Below, in pieces: positions 7,652 through 14,755 of a stretch of DNA of 29,491 nt. The stretch comes from Sphingomonadales bacterium UBA7471 (GTDB lineage: Bacteria > Pseudomonadota > Alphaproteobacteria > Sphingomonadales > Sphingomonadaceae), in NCBI GenBank assembly GCA_002479765.1, contig DLOZ01000014.1:1-29491 (forward strand), in the 5' to 3' direction. Numbering within the stretch: position 1 is the stretch's first letter; each line of letters starts with the position of its first letter. The translations under genes were made by a program, and so were the position numbers. Below the pieces are notes generated by a model. The model was not told the DNA's origin and did not search any database. It saw only the letters and a program-made list of their open reading frames with translations.

Positions 7652-8956
7652 TCAGGACGTTTTTTCGGCCTTTGGGTGGATTTGACGATGATGTCGCACC
7701 ACCGCGCGCGCAACATTTTGCATAAGGCCGTTTGTGACCTCTCTTCCGGCGCGTGTTTCGGCAATCATGACGGCGACCTGATACCGGCAACCATCCGGTG
7801 CTTTCATCACCCCGACATCGTTAAGTGCGGTCGAAATCGAACCCAATACTTGCCCCGTCCCCGTTTTGTGGGCGAGGCTCCAGCCCGGGGCGAGCCCCGA
7901 ACGCAGGCGCGATCTTCCCGTATAGGTCCCCGCCATCAACTTCAAAAGCTTTGCCCCTGGATCATCAGGGGGGCGTTCGCCAAAGCGCTTTAGCACAAGC
8001 GCGATGGTGCCCGGCGCGGCGCCATCCAAGGGCGAGGCCAGATATTTGTTGAGCGCTGCGCGCCGTTTTTCCATAGGAATGCGCGAGCGCTGTTCCTTAA
8101 AGGCATTGCCCTTGCGATATTCAGGTTGCCATTCAAGGCCCGCGATTGCGCTTTGCAAAAGCACTTCGCCGGGTCCGAAGCGGATCGATTGCACCTTGCG
8201 CCGGTCAAGCATCTGGTTGATCGCCTGCGGGCCGCCGGCCACGCGTATCAGCACGCTGTTTGCAAGATTGTCGCTGGCGTTGACGGCATGGGCAAGCAAT
8301 TCGCGCACGGACATTTCAAAGGAATCTTGGTTGCTGAGATATTGTTTGATCGGCTGGCTGAACACCACAATATCATCGCGACTGACGCGTATTTTCTTGT
8401 CGAGCGACAGCTTGCCCGCCGCTTCTTGTTCCAAAATCGTCAGTGCGACCCATATTTTGGAGACGCTTTGCTGGGGGAAACGTTCGGTGTGCCGCCGACC
8501 GATAATGTCATTCGAAAATGGTGTGTAAATGGCGATGCCCGCACGACCGGGAAATTTCTTCCAAAGTGTGTCGATGTCATTGCGCAGCGTTTCATCCGCA
8601 GCGGACTGAGCGTTGGTCTGGACGTTGGTCTGGGCGTTGGTCGGTTTGTCCTCGAGGCTGGGGATCGTGAATGTTGACGCGCTTGGCTTTGCAACATTTG
8701 GCTTTTTCTGCTCGGCTTTAGCGGCCTTTGGCTTCGCCGGGGTCGTTTTTGCCGCACTTGGCTTTTCTGCTTTTGGCTTTCCCGTAGTTTGTTTTCCCGC
8801 GCTTGGCTTTCCCGTAGTTTGTTTTTCCGCGCTTGGATCATGCGCGTTGGCGGTCACCGTGATGCCCGTGATCGCGGCCGCAAGACACAGGCCACCCATC
8901 AGGCTGCGTGCAATGAGAAAACGGGAGGGTCGCTTTGTGGACATGATATATGTCAT
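7652..8956 (-). CDS. Exported class A beta-lactamase-like serine hydrolase with Lys/Pro-rich stalk
   Basis: The protein has 434 residues from the ATG at 8956; an in-frame ATG at 8944 gives 430. The frame is open further upstream, but that part lies over the neighbouring gene. A signal peptide (about 7-38, ending ANA|HD) is followed by a low-complexity Lys/Pro/Ala/Thr stalk (about 40-95) and a TNAQ/TNVQ repeat (106-117). The catalytic domain shows SVSK (Ser164, Lys167), SDN (228-230) and KTGT (364-367). A gap-free match to TEM from GGP (241-243) to the residues after the omega loop places Glu264 at the deacylating Glu166, with Gln268 at the Asn170 position. About 32 extra residues follow the omega loop. 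The enzyme should act in the periplasm on beta-lactams or possibly peptidoglycan; which one cannot be decided here. Confidence 0.85.
   Translation of the reverse strand: MTYIMSTKRPSRFLIARSLMGGLCLAAAITGITVTANAHDPSAEKQTTGKPSAGKQTTGKPKAEKPSAAKTTPAKPKAAKAEQKKPNVAKPSASTFTIPSLEDKPTNAQTNVQTNAQSAADETLRNDIDTLWKKFPGRAGIAIYTPFSNDIIGRRHTERFPQQSVSKIWVALTILEQEAAGKLSLDKKIRVSRDDIVVFSQPIKQYLSNQDSFEMSVRELLAHAVNASDNLANSVLIRVAGGPQAINQMLDRRKVQSIRFGPGEVLLQSAIAGLEWQPEYRKGNAFKEQRSRIPMEKRRAALNKYLASPLDGAAPGTIALVLKRFGERPPDDPGAKLLKLMAGTYTGRSRLRSGLAPGWSLAHKTGTGQVLGSISTALNDVGVMKAPDGCRYQVAVMIAETRAGREVTNGLMQNVARAVVRHHRQIHPKAEKTS
8610..8642. repeat. Three 12-bp tandem units within the beta-lactamase-like gene
   Basis: Units starting at 8610, 8622 and 8634 share CGTTGGTC and read GCGTTGGTCTGG, ACGTTGGTCTGG and a third copy diverging after GCGTTGGTC. 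They are in frame and encode TNAQ-TNVQ-TNAQ in the linker between the stalk and the catalytic domain. Confidence 0.8.
8775..8834. repeat. Two 30-bp tandem units encoding the Lys/Pro-rich stalk
   Basis: Copies at 8775-8804 and 8805-8834 are identical at 29 of 30 positions; the only difference is C at 8796 against T at 8826. In the minus-strand gene they encode KQTTGKPSAG-KQTTGKPKAE-type decapeptides. Near-identity at the DNA level indicates a recent duplication, and the unit is in frame, so copy-number change would alter stalk length without a frameshift. Confidence 0.85.
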
Positions 8957-8960
8957 TCGG

Positions 8961-9425
8961 TCATTTCGTAGCTGTGTCCTGGGGACTGGACGTCGGGGGT
9001 GGGGCCTGCACGCTGTTAGCTGTCTCAGACGCAGGGATGAAGCGGCCAAGGTCGGGCAGGCTGCTGCCCGTGGTCGTGTATAAGCGCACAAGAAGGATGA
9101 CCTGCAAAACCGCGACGATAATGAGCACGAATTTCGCGATCCGAAGCGTTCGGCCGAATGCAAGGCTGCGCATTTCGATCTCGCGCCGCATCACATCGGT
9201 CGCCATGCGGATTTCGGACACCGACGATGCATGATTGTGCTGCAGCTCGACCAGCTCTTCTTTCAGCGCTTTCACCGATGCGATGAGTTCGGCATGATGC
9301 TGGCGCGCGTCGGCTTGCATTTCGTCGATATGGTCGCGAACCATCGCCTCAACGCCAGCGGGCTTAACCCCGGCAGCCTTCAGCAATTTGCCCAAGCCTT
9401 CCAATTTTTTCATGTTTGAGGTCAT
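8961..9425 (-). CDS. Small coiled-coil, single-pass membrane protein of unknown function
   Basis: I do not recognise a family for these 154 residues. An amphipathic, charged stretch (about 25-95) rich in Glu, His, Lys and Met with heptad-like spacing looks like a coiled coil. One transmembrane helix follows (about 97-114), then a Pro/Ser/Thr-rich tail. The opening KLEGLGKLLKAAGVKPAGVEAM looks like a compact helical region. The predicted topology is a cytoplasmic N-terminus and a short periplasmic tail. The gene ends four bases before the preferred beta-lactamase-like start, so the two are almost certainly co-transcribed. The start at 9425 is taken; an ATG at 9413 (MKKLEG) is an alternative, and neither has a strong Shine-Dalgarno. 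Confidence 0.7.
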   Translation of the reverse strand: MTSNMKKLEGLGKLLKAAGVKPAGVEAMVRDHIDEMQADARQHHAELIASVKALKEELVELQHNHASSVSEIRMATDVMRREIEMRSLAFGRTLRIAKFVLIIVAVLQVILLVRLYTTTGSSLPDLGRFIPASETANSVQAPPPTSSPQDTATK

Positions 9426-9715
9426 CGCAGAAAAATCAGTATGCTGGATTGGCCAATGACAGTGCCCATTGGCGTCGAAAGGCGGCCTGTTGATCGTTCA
9501 GCAACGCAAACTCGGGCATGCATACTGGTGCTCCTTAAGGGGCGCATTAAGATGCGCGGCGGCCGTCCTCCAGTTTAGAAGCGTTTGTTTTCAATTGTTA
9601 ACAATGCGCGCTCTGTTGAGGCGCGGTCGGTATAGGCGATTTTTGTGGCATTTTCCATCGGCTTGATGCGCGATTGACGCAGGCCGCGGGGCATGTAATT
9701 CTTCACCTTGAGAAG
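9426..9715. other. Intergenic region between divergent genes with two short palindromes
   Basis: No convincing gene is seen in the 300 bases upstream of phaC. Two perfect inverted repeats occur: GCGCAT-TAAG-ATGCGC at 9542-9557 and ATTGTTAACAAT at 9594-9605. The second lies in an AT-rich patch about 125 bases before the phaC start and is a reasonable operator or promoter-associated site. A minus-strand reading ending at 9575 could give a peptide of about 27-39 residues, but nothing supports its expression. Confidence 0.4.
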
Positions 9716-9721
9716 AGGAGG
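9716..9721 (+). promoter_or_regulatory. Ribosome binding site that fixes the phaC start
   Basis: A full AGGAGG lies five bases before the ATG at 9727. The upstream in-frame GTG at 9721 overlaps this site and so is excluded as the start codon. Confidence 0.85.
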
Positions 9722-9726
9722 TGCAG

Positions 9727-11484
9727 ATGGCGACAAAAGCGGGCAGCGGATCTGGAAAAAAGGCCGGAACAAAGAGCGCGAAAAAGAAAGGCGCACCATT
9801 TTCCGGTATTGCAGGCGCGTTTGACGCTGCCAATGATGCCACGATGGCGCTTGGCCCATTAGCAGGATTGGCGCGGGAGGATTTCATCGGCGCCATTGGC
9901 CTGATGCTCCGCCAGACCGCCGCCAACCCCGACAAGGCGTGGAAGGCAACCAGCAGCTTTTCCGAAGATGTCGTCAAAATCATGACCGGAAAGTCGGACC
10001 TCGCGCCTGATCCCAAGGACAAACGCTTCATGGACCCGGCATGGACGTTTAACCCCTTCTTTAAAGCGGGCGCGCAATATTATCTCGCGGTGCAAAAGGG
10101 CGTTAAAAGCTATATCGAGGATTTGGAACTCGATGCGCTTGAACGCGACCGCGCCAATTTCATCTCGCAGATCATCATTGATGCGATGTCACCGACCAAC
10201 ACGCTGATCGGCAATCCGACCGCGCAAAAACGGTTGGTGGACTCCGGCGGGCTCAGCCTCGTGAAGGGCCTGAAAAACGCCTATAACGACATGGTTCACA
10301 ACGACATGATGGTGAGCCAGGTGAACAAAAAGCCGTTCAAGCTGGGTGAGAATGTCGCAACCGCAAAAGGGGCCGTGGTCTATCGCGACGAACGTTTCGA
10401 ACTTATCCAATATGCGCCCACCACCGACAAGGTATTTGCCACGCCGCAGCTGACCATACCGCCGCAGATCAACAAAATGTATATCAACGATCTGTCCCCC
10501 GAAAAATCCATCATCAAATGGCAGACCGACCACGGCATTCAGCCATTCATGATTTCATGGCGCAACCCCACCGACGACATGGGCGTGTGGGGCATGGCCG
10601 AATATATCGAAAGCTGCATCAAGGCGCTGGACGTCGTGTGCGAGATTACTGGCAGCGACAAGGTCAATATTTCGGGCGGCTGTTCCGGCGGTCAGACCAT
10701 GTCCGTCCTGCTGTCCAAACTGGCGTCGATGGGTGACACCCGCGCCAACGCGATTACCATGATGGTGTGCGTGCTTGAACCCAAGCCCGGCGATACCGAG
10801 GCGTCGAGCCTTGTGTCGCACAATGGCATTGCGCTGGCACGGCAACGCGCGGCGAAGAAAGGCGTGATTGAAGGCAGCAGCCTTGCGCGCGGCTTTGCAT
10901 GGTTGCGGCCAAATGACCTGGTCTGGAACTATGTCATCAACAATTATCTGCTGGGCGATGATCCGCCAGCGTTTGATATATTGTTCTGGAACGCCGACGC
11001 GACCAACCTGTCATCGGCATTGATGGGTGATTTCTTAGAGCTGTTTGAGGCAAATGCCTACGCCGCGCCGGGCACGTTCGAGATTGCGGGCCATACCCTT
11101 GACCTGACCAAGGTGACGGGCGACCTGTTCGTTCTGGGCGGGACGACGGACCACATCACGCCATGGCGCGCATGCTATCGCTCGACACAATTGTTCGGCA
11201 GCAAAAATGTTGAATTCATCCTGAGCCAGGCCGGCCATATGCAGGCGATCCTGAACCCGCCGGGCAATCCTAAAGCGAAATATTGGAAACATTCAAACGG
11301 CAAAACGCCCGCCGATGTCACCGAATGGATGAAAGGCAGCGAAGAAGTTGCCGGCAGCTGGTGGCCACATTGGATGGAATGGCTCCACGCGCGATCCGGC
11401 GCAGAAGTCGCCGCCCCCGCAAAGCTCGGCAGCAAGGCCCATCCAGCAATGGAAGCCGCACCGGGGCTGTATGTTTTGGAGTGA
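9727..11484 (+). CDS. phaC: Poly(3-hydroxyalkanoate) synthase, class II-like
   Basis: This 585-residue PHA synthase polymerises hydroxyacyl-CoA into granule polyester. The catalytic triad is Cys319 in GGCSGGQ, Asp475 in GTTDHITPW and His504 in QAGHMQAI. Segments such as FAWLRPNDLVWNYVINNYLL, PPAFDILFWN, FILSQAGHMQAILNPPGNPK and WWPHWMEWL match the Pseudomonas class II (medium-chain-length) synthases I remember more closely than class I enzymes. The CSGG form of the active-site box is also class II-like. Residues 1-23 are a Lys/Gly/Ser-rich tail (seven Lys in the first 21) not usual in synthases. The start is fixed by AGGAGG at 9716. Next come a DUF2442 gene and phaZ on the same strand. Substrate preference is inferred from sequence resemblance only. 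Confidence 0.93.
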   Translation: MATKAGSGSGKKAGTKSAKKKGAPFSGIAGAFDAANDATMALGPLAGLAREDFIGAIGLMLRQTAANPDKAWKATSSFSEDVVKIMTGKSDLAPDPKDKRFMDPAWTFNPFFKAGAQYYLAVQKGVKSYIEDLELDALERDRANFISQIIIDAMSPTNTLIGNPTAQKRLVDSGGLSLVKGLKNAYNDMVHNDMMVSQVNKKPFKLGENVATAKGAVVYRDERFELIQYAPTTDKVFATPQLTIPPQINKMYINDLSPEKSIIKWQTDHGIQPFMISWRNPTDDMGVWGMAEYIESCIKALDVVCEITGSDKVNISGGCSGGQTMSVLLSKLASMGDTRANAITMMVCVLEPKPGDTEASSLVSHNGIALARQRAAKKGVIEGSSLARGFAWLRPNDLVWNYVINNYLLGDDPPAFDILFWNADATNLSSALMGDFLELFEANAYAAPGTFEIAGHTLDLTKVTGDLFVLGGTTDHITPWRACYRSTQLFGSKNVEFILSQAGHMQAILNPPGNPKAKYWKHSNGKTPADVTEWMKGSEEVAGSWWPHWMEWLHARSGAEVAAPAKLGSKAHPAMEAAPGLYVLE

Positions 11485-11494
11485 GGGGGGAGTC

Positions 11495-11740
11495 ATGGCT
11501 GACGAGCGAGTTCAAGATGTACGCTTCGGCGCACACAGCCTGATTGTAGACCTCATGGATGGTCGCACAATCTCTGCGCCGCTTGCCTGGTACCCACGTT
11601 TGGCAAATGCGACATTCGAACAGCGTAGCCATTGGGAGAAATGCGCGGGCGGCTATGGCATCCATTGGCCGGATGTGGACGAGGATTTGAGCACTGAGGG
11701 CTTGTTGCGGGGCGCGCCAGCTGCCAAGGCTGATGCCTGA
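11495..11740 (+). CDS. DUF2442 domain protein inside the pha locus
   Basis: These 81 residues have the DUF2442 pattern: an N-terminal beta-rich half with LIVDLMDGRTISAPLAWYPR, then SHWE and GIHWPDVDEDLSTEGLLRG. The start codon follows a very G-rich Shine-Dalgarno (AGGGGGGAG) and lies ten bases after the phaC stop, so it should be translated from the phaC transcript. Family knowledge: DUF2442 proteins are small and poorly understood, and are often found beside DUF4160 genes in toxin-antitoxin-like pairs. No DUF4160 partner is present here. A role in PHA metabolism is only suggested by position. Confidence 0.85.
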   Translation: MADERVQDVRFGAHSLIVDLMDGRTISAPLAWYPRLANATFEQRSHWEKCAGGYGIHWPDVDEDLSTEGLLRGAPAAKADA

Positions 11741-11769
11741 ATGCATTTTTAGACGTTTTAGGAACCCAT

Positions 11770-12603
11770 ATGACCAAAAACCGCGCCCCAAATTTCAGCA
11801 TGGAGACCGTTGACGGTCGCACTTTGCGGGTTGCGGTTTGGCGGGCGTCGAAGGCGACGAAGAAGCTGCCGATATTGTTCTTCAACGGCATTGGCGCGAA
11901 TATTGAGGCTATGGCGCCGATGGCCGAGTTGCTCGATGATCGCGACTTCATCACCTTTGATATGCCCGGCATTGGCGGGTCGCCCGACCCTGTGGTGCCC
12001 TATAACGCTTTATTGATGTCGCGCATTGCGGCGCTGTTGCTTGACCGGTTTGACATGCCCGTGGTCGATGTCATGGGCGTGAGCTGGGGCGGGGCGATGG
12101 CGCAGCAATTTGCGCTGCAATATGGCGCGCGAACGAACAAGCTTATCCTTGTCGCGACCAGCGCTGGCATGTTGATGGTGCCGGGCAATCCCGCCGCGCT
12201 GGTCAAAATGGCTGACCCGCGCCGCTATATCGACCCCGATTTCATGGCGAAGCATTTCAAGACGCTGTACGGCGGTATGGTGGGCAACAAGGCCGAGCAT
12301 ATCGGCCGGATTACGCCGCCGTCGAAAACGGGATATTTTTATCAGCTGATGGCGATGATGGGATGGACCAGCGCGCCATTCCTGCCATTTCTGAAAACGG
12401 AAACGCTCATCATGATGGGCGATGATGACCAGATCGTTCCGCTCGCCAATGGTAAGTTTTTGAATTTCCTCATTCCGAACAGCGAGTTGTTCGTCGTCGA
12501 AAATGGCGGGCATTTGTTCCTGCTCAGCCATGTGGAAGAGAGCATAGAGGCGATCCGCAGTTTTCTTGACCGTGACGCACACAAGGCGCGTAAAGCCGCC
12601 TGA
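11770..12603 (+). CDS. phaZ: Intracellular PHA depolymerase, alpha/beta hydrolase
   Basis: This 277-residue alpha/beta hydrolase has nucleophile Ser105 in GVSWGG, the acid in the GDDDQIVPL loop and His248 in GGHLFLLS. Its pattern follows the Pseudomonas mcl-PHA depolymerase PhaZ as I remember it: FFNGIGANIE near the start, MPGIGGS, GVSWGGAMAQQFALQYG, MVPGNP, DPRRYI, GYFYQL then GWTS, and the GDDD and GHLFL motifs. Length (about 280) and lack of a signal peptide fit an intracellular enzyme that mobilises stored polymer. AGGA lies seven bases before the ATG. Position two genes after phaC supports a PHA synthesis/turnover operon. Without the phaC context a generic lipase/esterase would be possible. 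Confidence 0.9.
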   Translation: MTKNRAPNFSMETVDGRTLRVAVWRASKATKKLPILFFNGIGANIEAMAPMAELLDDRDFITFDMPGIGGSPDPVVPYNALLMSRIAALLLDRFDMPVVDVMGVSWGGAMAQQFALQYGARTNKLILVATSAGMLMVPGNPAALVKMADPRRYIDPDFMAKHFKTLYGGMVGNKAEHIGRITPPSKTGYFYQLMAMMGWTSAPFLPFLKTETLIMMGDDDQIVPLANGKFLNFLIPNSELFVVENGGHLFLLSHVEESIEAIRSFLDRDAHKARKAA

Positions 12604-12682
12604 TCTTCTGTGTGAAGGTCGCGCTTTCTTTTTGGCGCTGACCCGTTAGCCTGCCGAATCAGGCAATGACGGGGAGTAGGGC

Positions 12683-13990
12683 ATGCGGCATATCGCAATC
12701 ATCGGTTCCGGTCCGGCGGGATATTACACAGCCGAAGCCGCGCAAAAGAAGTTTGGCGACGATGTGCGGGTGGATATAATTGACCGCTTGCCCGTTCCCT
12801 TCGGCCTCATCCGTTTTGGCGTTGCCCCTGATCATCAATCGATCAAGGCGGTTGCGGGGCGTTATGAAAAAGTCGCCTTGTCCGACAATGTCCGGTTTGT
12901 CGGCAATGTGACCGTCGGCAAAGACGTCAGCATTGACGAACTTCAGACATTATATGACGCGGTCATTCTCGCCACCGGCGCGCCGAATGACCGTACGCTG
13001 GACATAGCGGGCGCAGATTTGCCCGGCGTTTTTGGCAGCGCCGCCTTTGTCGGTTGGTATAATGGGCACCCTGATTATGCCGACCTTCAACCGCCATTGG
13101 ATGGCCGGCATGTCGTCATTATCGGCAACGGTAATGTCGCGCTGGATGTCGCGCGCATATTGTCCAAAACGCGCGCCGAATTTGACGGCTCCGACATTGT
13201 CAGCCACGCGCTCGATGGGCTTGATCGTTCGGGTGTTGAGGACATCACCATCTTGGGCAGGCGCGGGCCGCACCAGATCGCGATGACGCCCAAGGAACTC
13301 GGCGAACTTGCGCATTTGCAGCGGGCAACCCCGCGCGTCGACAAGGATGATCTGCCAGACATTGGCGAAGATGCGCTGTTGGAACCCGGCGTTCGCAAGT
13401 CCGTCACCCTTCTGCGCGAATTCGCCACCATTCCAGAGGCGTTTCGCGCGGATAAAGCCATCAGCATCAATTTTGACTTTTTTGCTGCGCCCATTGCGAT
13501 TGAGGGCGATGGCAAAGTGCAGCGCGTTCGCGTGGAGCGCATGCGGCTGGATGACGAGTATCGCAGTGTTGGCACGGGTGAGATCTACACCATCGATTGT
13601 TCCATGGTCATCAGCTGCATTGGCTATCAAACGCCGCCCATTGACGGCGTGCCTTACGAACATGGCCGTGGCCGCTTTGCCAATCTGGACGGCAGGATAT
13701 TGCCGGGCCTCTATTGCGTTGGCTGGGCCCGGCGTGGTCCATCCGGTACCATCGGTACGAACCGGCCCGACGGTTACAATATCATTGATAGTGTGGCGGA
13801 GGATATGCCCATCAGCGCCGACAAAGATGGTCGTGCCGGTCTGGACGCGCTGCTGGCATTACGCAAGGTCGACATTGTCACATTCAGCGACTGGAAGAAA
13901 ATTGAAGAGGCAGAGATTGCCCGTGCCCGCGACGGCGCCCCGCGCGAAAAGTTCGTCCGTATCGAAGACATGATTGCCGCCAGCCATTAA
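12683..13990 (+). CDS. Adrenodoxin-reductase-type ferredoxin-NADP(+) reductase
   Basis: This 435-residue flavoprotein has an N-terminal FAD-binding loop GSGPAGYY (8-15), the family stretch PVPFGLIRFGVAPDH, and ILATGAPNDR. The NADP site is VIIGNGNVALDVARIL (about 148-163), followed by RRGPHQIAMTPKELGEL, and a C-terminal GWARRGPSGTIGTNRPDG closes the FAD pocket. These are hallmarks of the FprA/adrenodoxin reductase family, which passes electrons from NADPH to ferredoxins serving P450s or Fe-S assembly. No ferredoxin or P450 gene is adjacent. A GGGGAG ribosome site lies seven bases before the ATG at 12683. It is 79 bases after phaZ on the same strand and could be co-transcribed, but no functional link is obvious. 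Confidence 0.9.
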   Translation: MRHIAIIGSGPAGYYTAEAAQKKFGDDVRVDIIDRLPVPFGLIRFGVAPDHQSIKAVAGRYEKVALSDNVRFVGNVTVGKDVSIDELQTLYDAVILATGAPNDRTLDIAGADLPGVFGSAAFVGWYNGHPDYADLQPPLDGRHVVIIGNGNVALDVARILSKTRAEFDGSDIVSHALDGLDRSGVEDITILGRRGPHQIAMTPKELGELAHLQRATPRVDKDDLPDIGEDALLEPGVRKSVTLLREFATIPEAFRADKAISINFDFFAAPIAIEGDGKVQRVRVERMRLDDEYRSVGTGEIYTIDCSMVISCIGYQTPPIDGVPYEHGRGRFANLDGRILPGLYCVGWARRGPSGTIGTNRPDGYNIIDSVAEDMPISADKDGRAGLDALLALRKVDIVTFSDWKKIEEAEIARARDGAPREKFVRIEDMIAASH

Positions 13991-14078
13991 TTTGGCCGTG
14001 CTAACGTTTATGTCATCATAATTACGTTAATGCTGCGCTAGAGCCACATCCTGTTGGAAAATATATAAAGGGCGCAGC

Positions 14079-14750
14079 ATGTTCAGAACCATTGGCATCA
14101 TCACCGGCGTGGACGCCGAAGCCGCTGCGTTGTTCCCCGGCCAAAGCGCCAATAGCGAGCCCTTGCACGGTTTCATGGTCCGTCAGGTCCAATCCGGTGG
14201 CCGCAATATCGCTATCACCTGCAGCGGCATCGGCAAGGTGAATGCGGCGATGGCCGCGATGATGCTGGTCGAACATTATCATGCCGATTTGCTGTTGGTG
14301 GTCGGCACGGCGGGTAAATTGAGCGACCATGACGGCCATTGTTTTCAGATCACGCAAGCTGTGCAGGGCGATTATGGCGCCTCGCGTGCCGACGGGTTTG
14401 TGCATTATCGGGCAGGGGCATGGCCGATTGGGGAGGCGCATGCCGAACCCTATCACGCCGCGATCATGCCCGAGACGGGGCTACCGAAAGTGCGGATCAT
14501 CACAAATGACTGCTTCATGGAAAACGACGACCATGGCAGCCGCCTGCACCGCGTTCTTGGCGGCGACATCATCGATATGGAAACCGCAGCCGTTGCCCAA
14601 GCCGCAGCACGCATGGACGTGTCATGGGCGGCGATTAAGGCAACGAGCGACAATGCCAATGGCGACAGCTCGGGCGATTTCCAAACCAACCTAAAACGCG
14701 CCGCCCGCTTGGCGGCCGAAGCGACCGAACGGATGATATCGGCGCTGTAA
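14079..14750 (+). CDS. MTA/SAH nucleosidase-family protein (nucleoside phosphorylase fold)
   Basis: These 223 residues belong to the PNP/UDP family. Visible motifs are IGIITGVDAEA at the N-terminus, CSGIGKVNAAMAA, LLVVGTAG, the substrate-binding DIIDMETAAVAQAA and the catalytic-Asp region IKATSDNANGD. These fit 5'-methylthioadenosine/S-adenosylhomocysteine nucleosidases. By eye, however, the N-terminal VDAEAAA does not line up cleanly with the MEEEV general-acid segment of the E. coli enzyme, so the exact substrate is open. A related purine nucleosidase or a hopanoid-pathway nucleosidase is possible. AAGGG lies about eight bases before the ATG. The gene converges on the DUF445 gene, with five bases between their stops. 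Confidence 0.72.
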   Translation: MFRTIGIITGVDAEAAALFPGQSANSEPLHGFMVRQVQSGGRNIAITCSGIGKVNAAMAAMMLVEHYHADLLLVVGTAGKLSDHDGHCFQITQAVQGDYGASRADGFVHYRAGAWPIGEAHAEPYHAAIMPETGLPKVRIITNDCFMENDDHGSRLHRVLGGDIIDMETAAVAQAAARMDVSWAAIKATSDNANGDSSGDFQTNLKRAARLAAEATERMISAL

Positions 14751-14755
14751 TTGGC

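Noticed and set aside
8112..8164. Apparent loss of the catalytic Glu166 of class A beta-lactamases (reading WQPE as WEPE)
   Set aside because: Counting from SDN and GGP gives a gap-free match that puts Glu264 at position 166; the WQPE segment belongs to a later insertion.
7652..9163. Full-length 503-residue reading of the beta-lactamase-like frame
   Set aside because: Residues before the ATG at 8956 overlap the membrane protein gene in another frame, are Arg/Cys/Ser-rich and would bury the clear signal peptide.
9575..9691. Short minus-strand peptide ending TIENKRF upstream of phaC
   Set aside because: No ribosome site, no recognisable family and no neighbour support; too short to trust.
12604..12682. 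T-rich stretch with partly complementary flanks after phaZ as a terminator
   Set aside because: The stem is imperfect and the T-run lies in the loop rather than after the stem.
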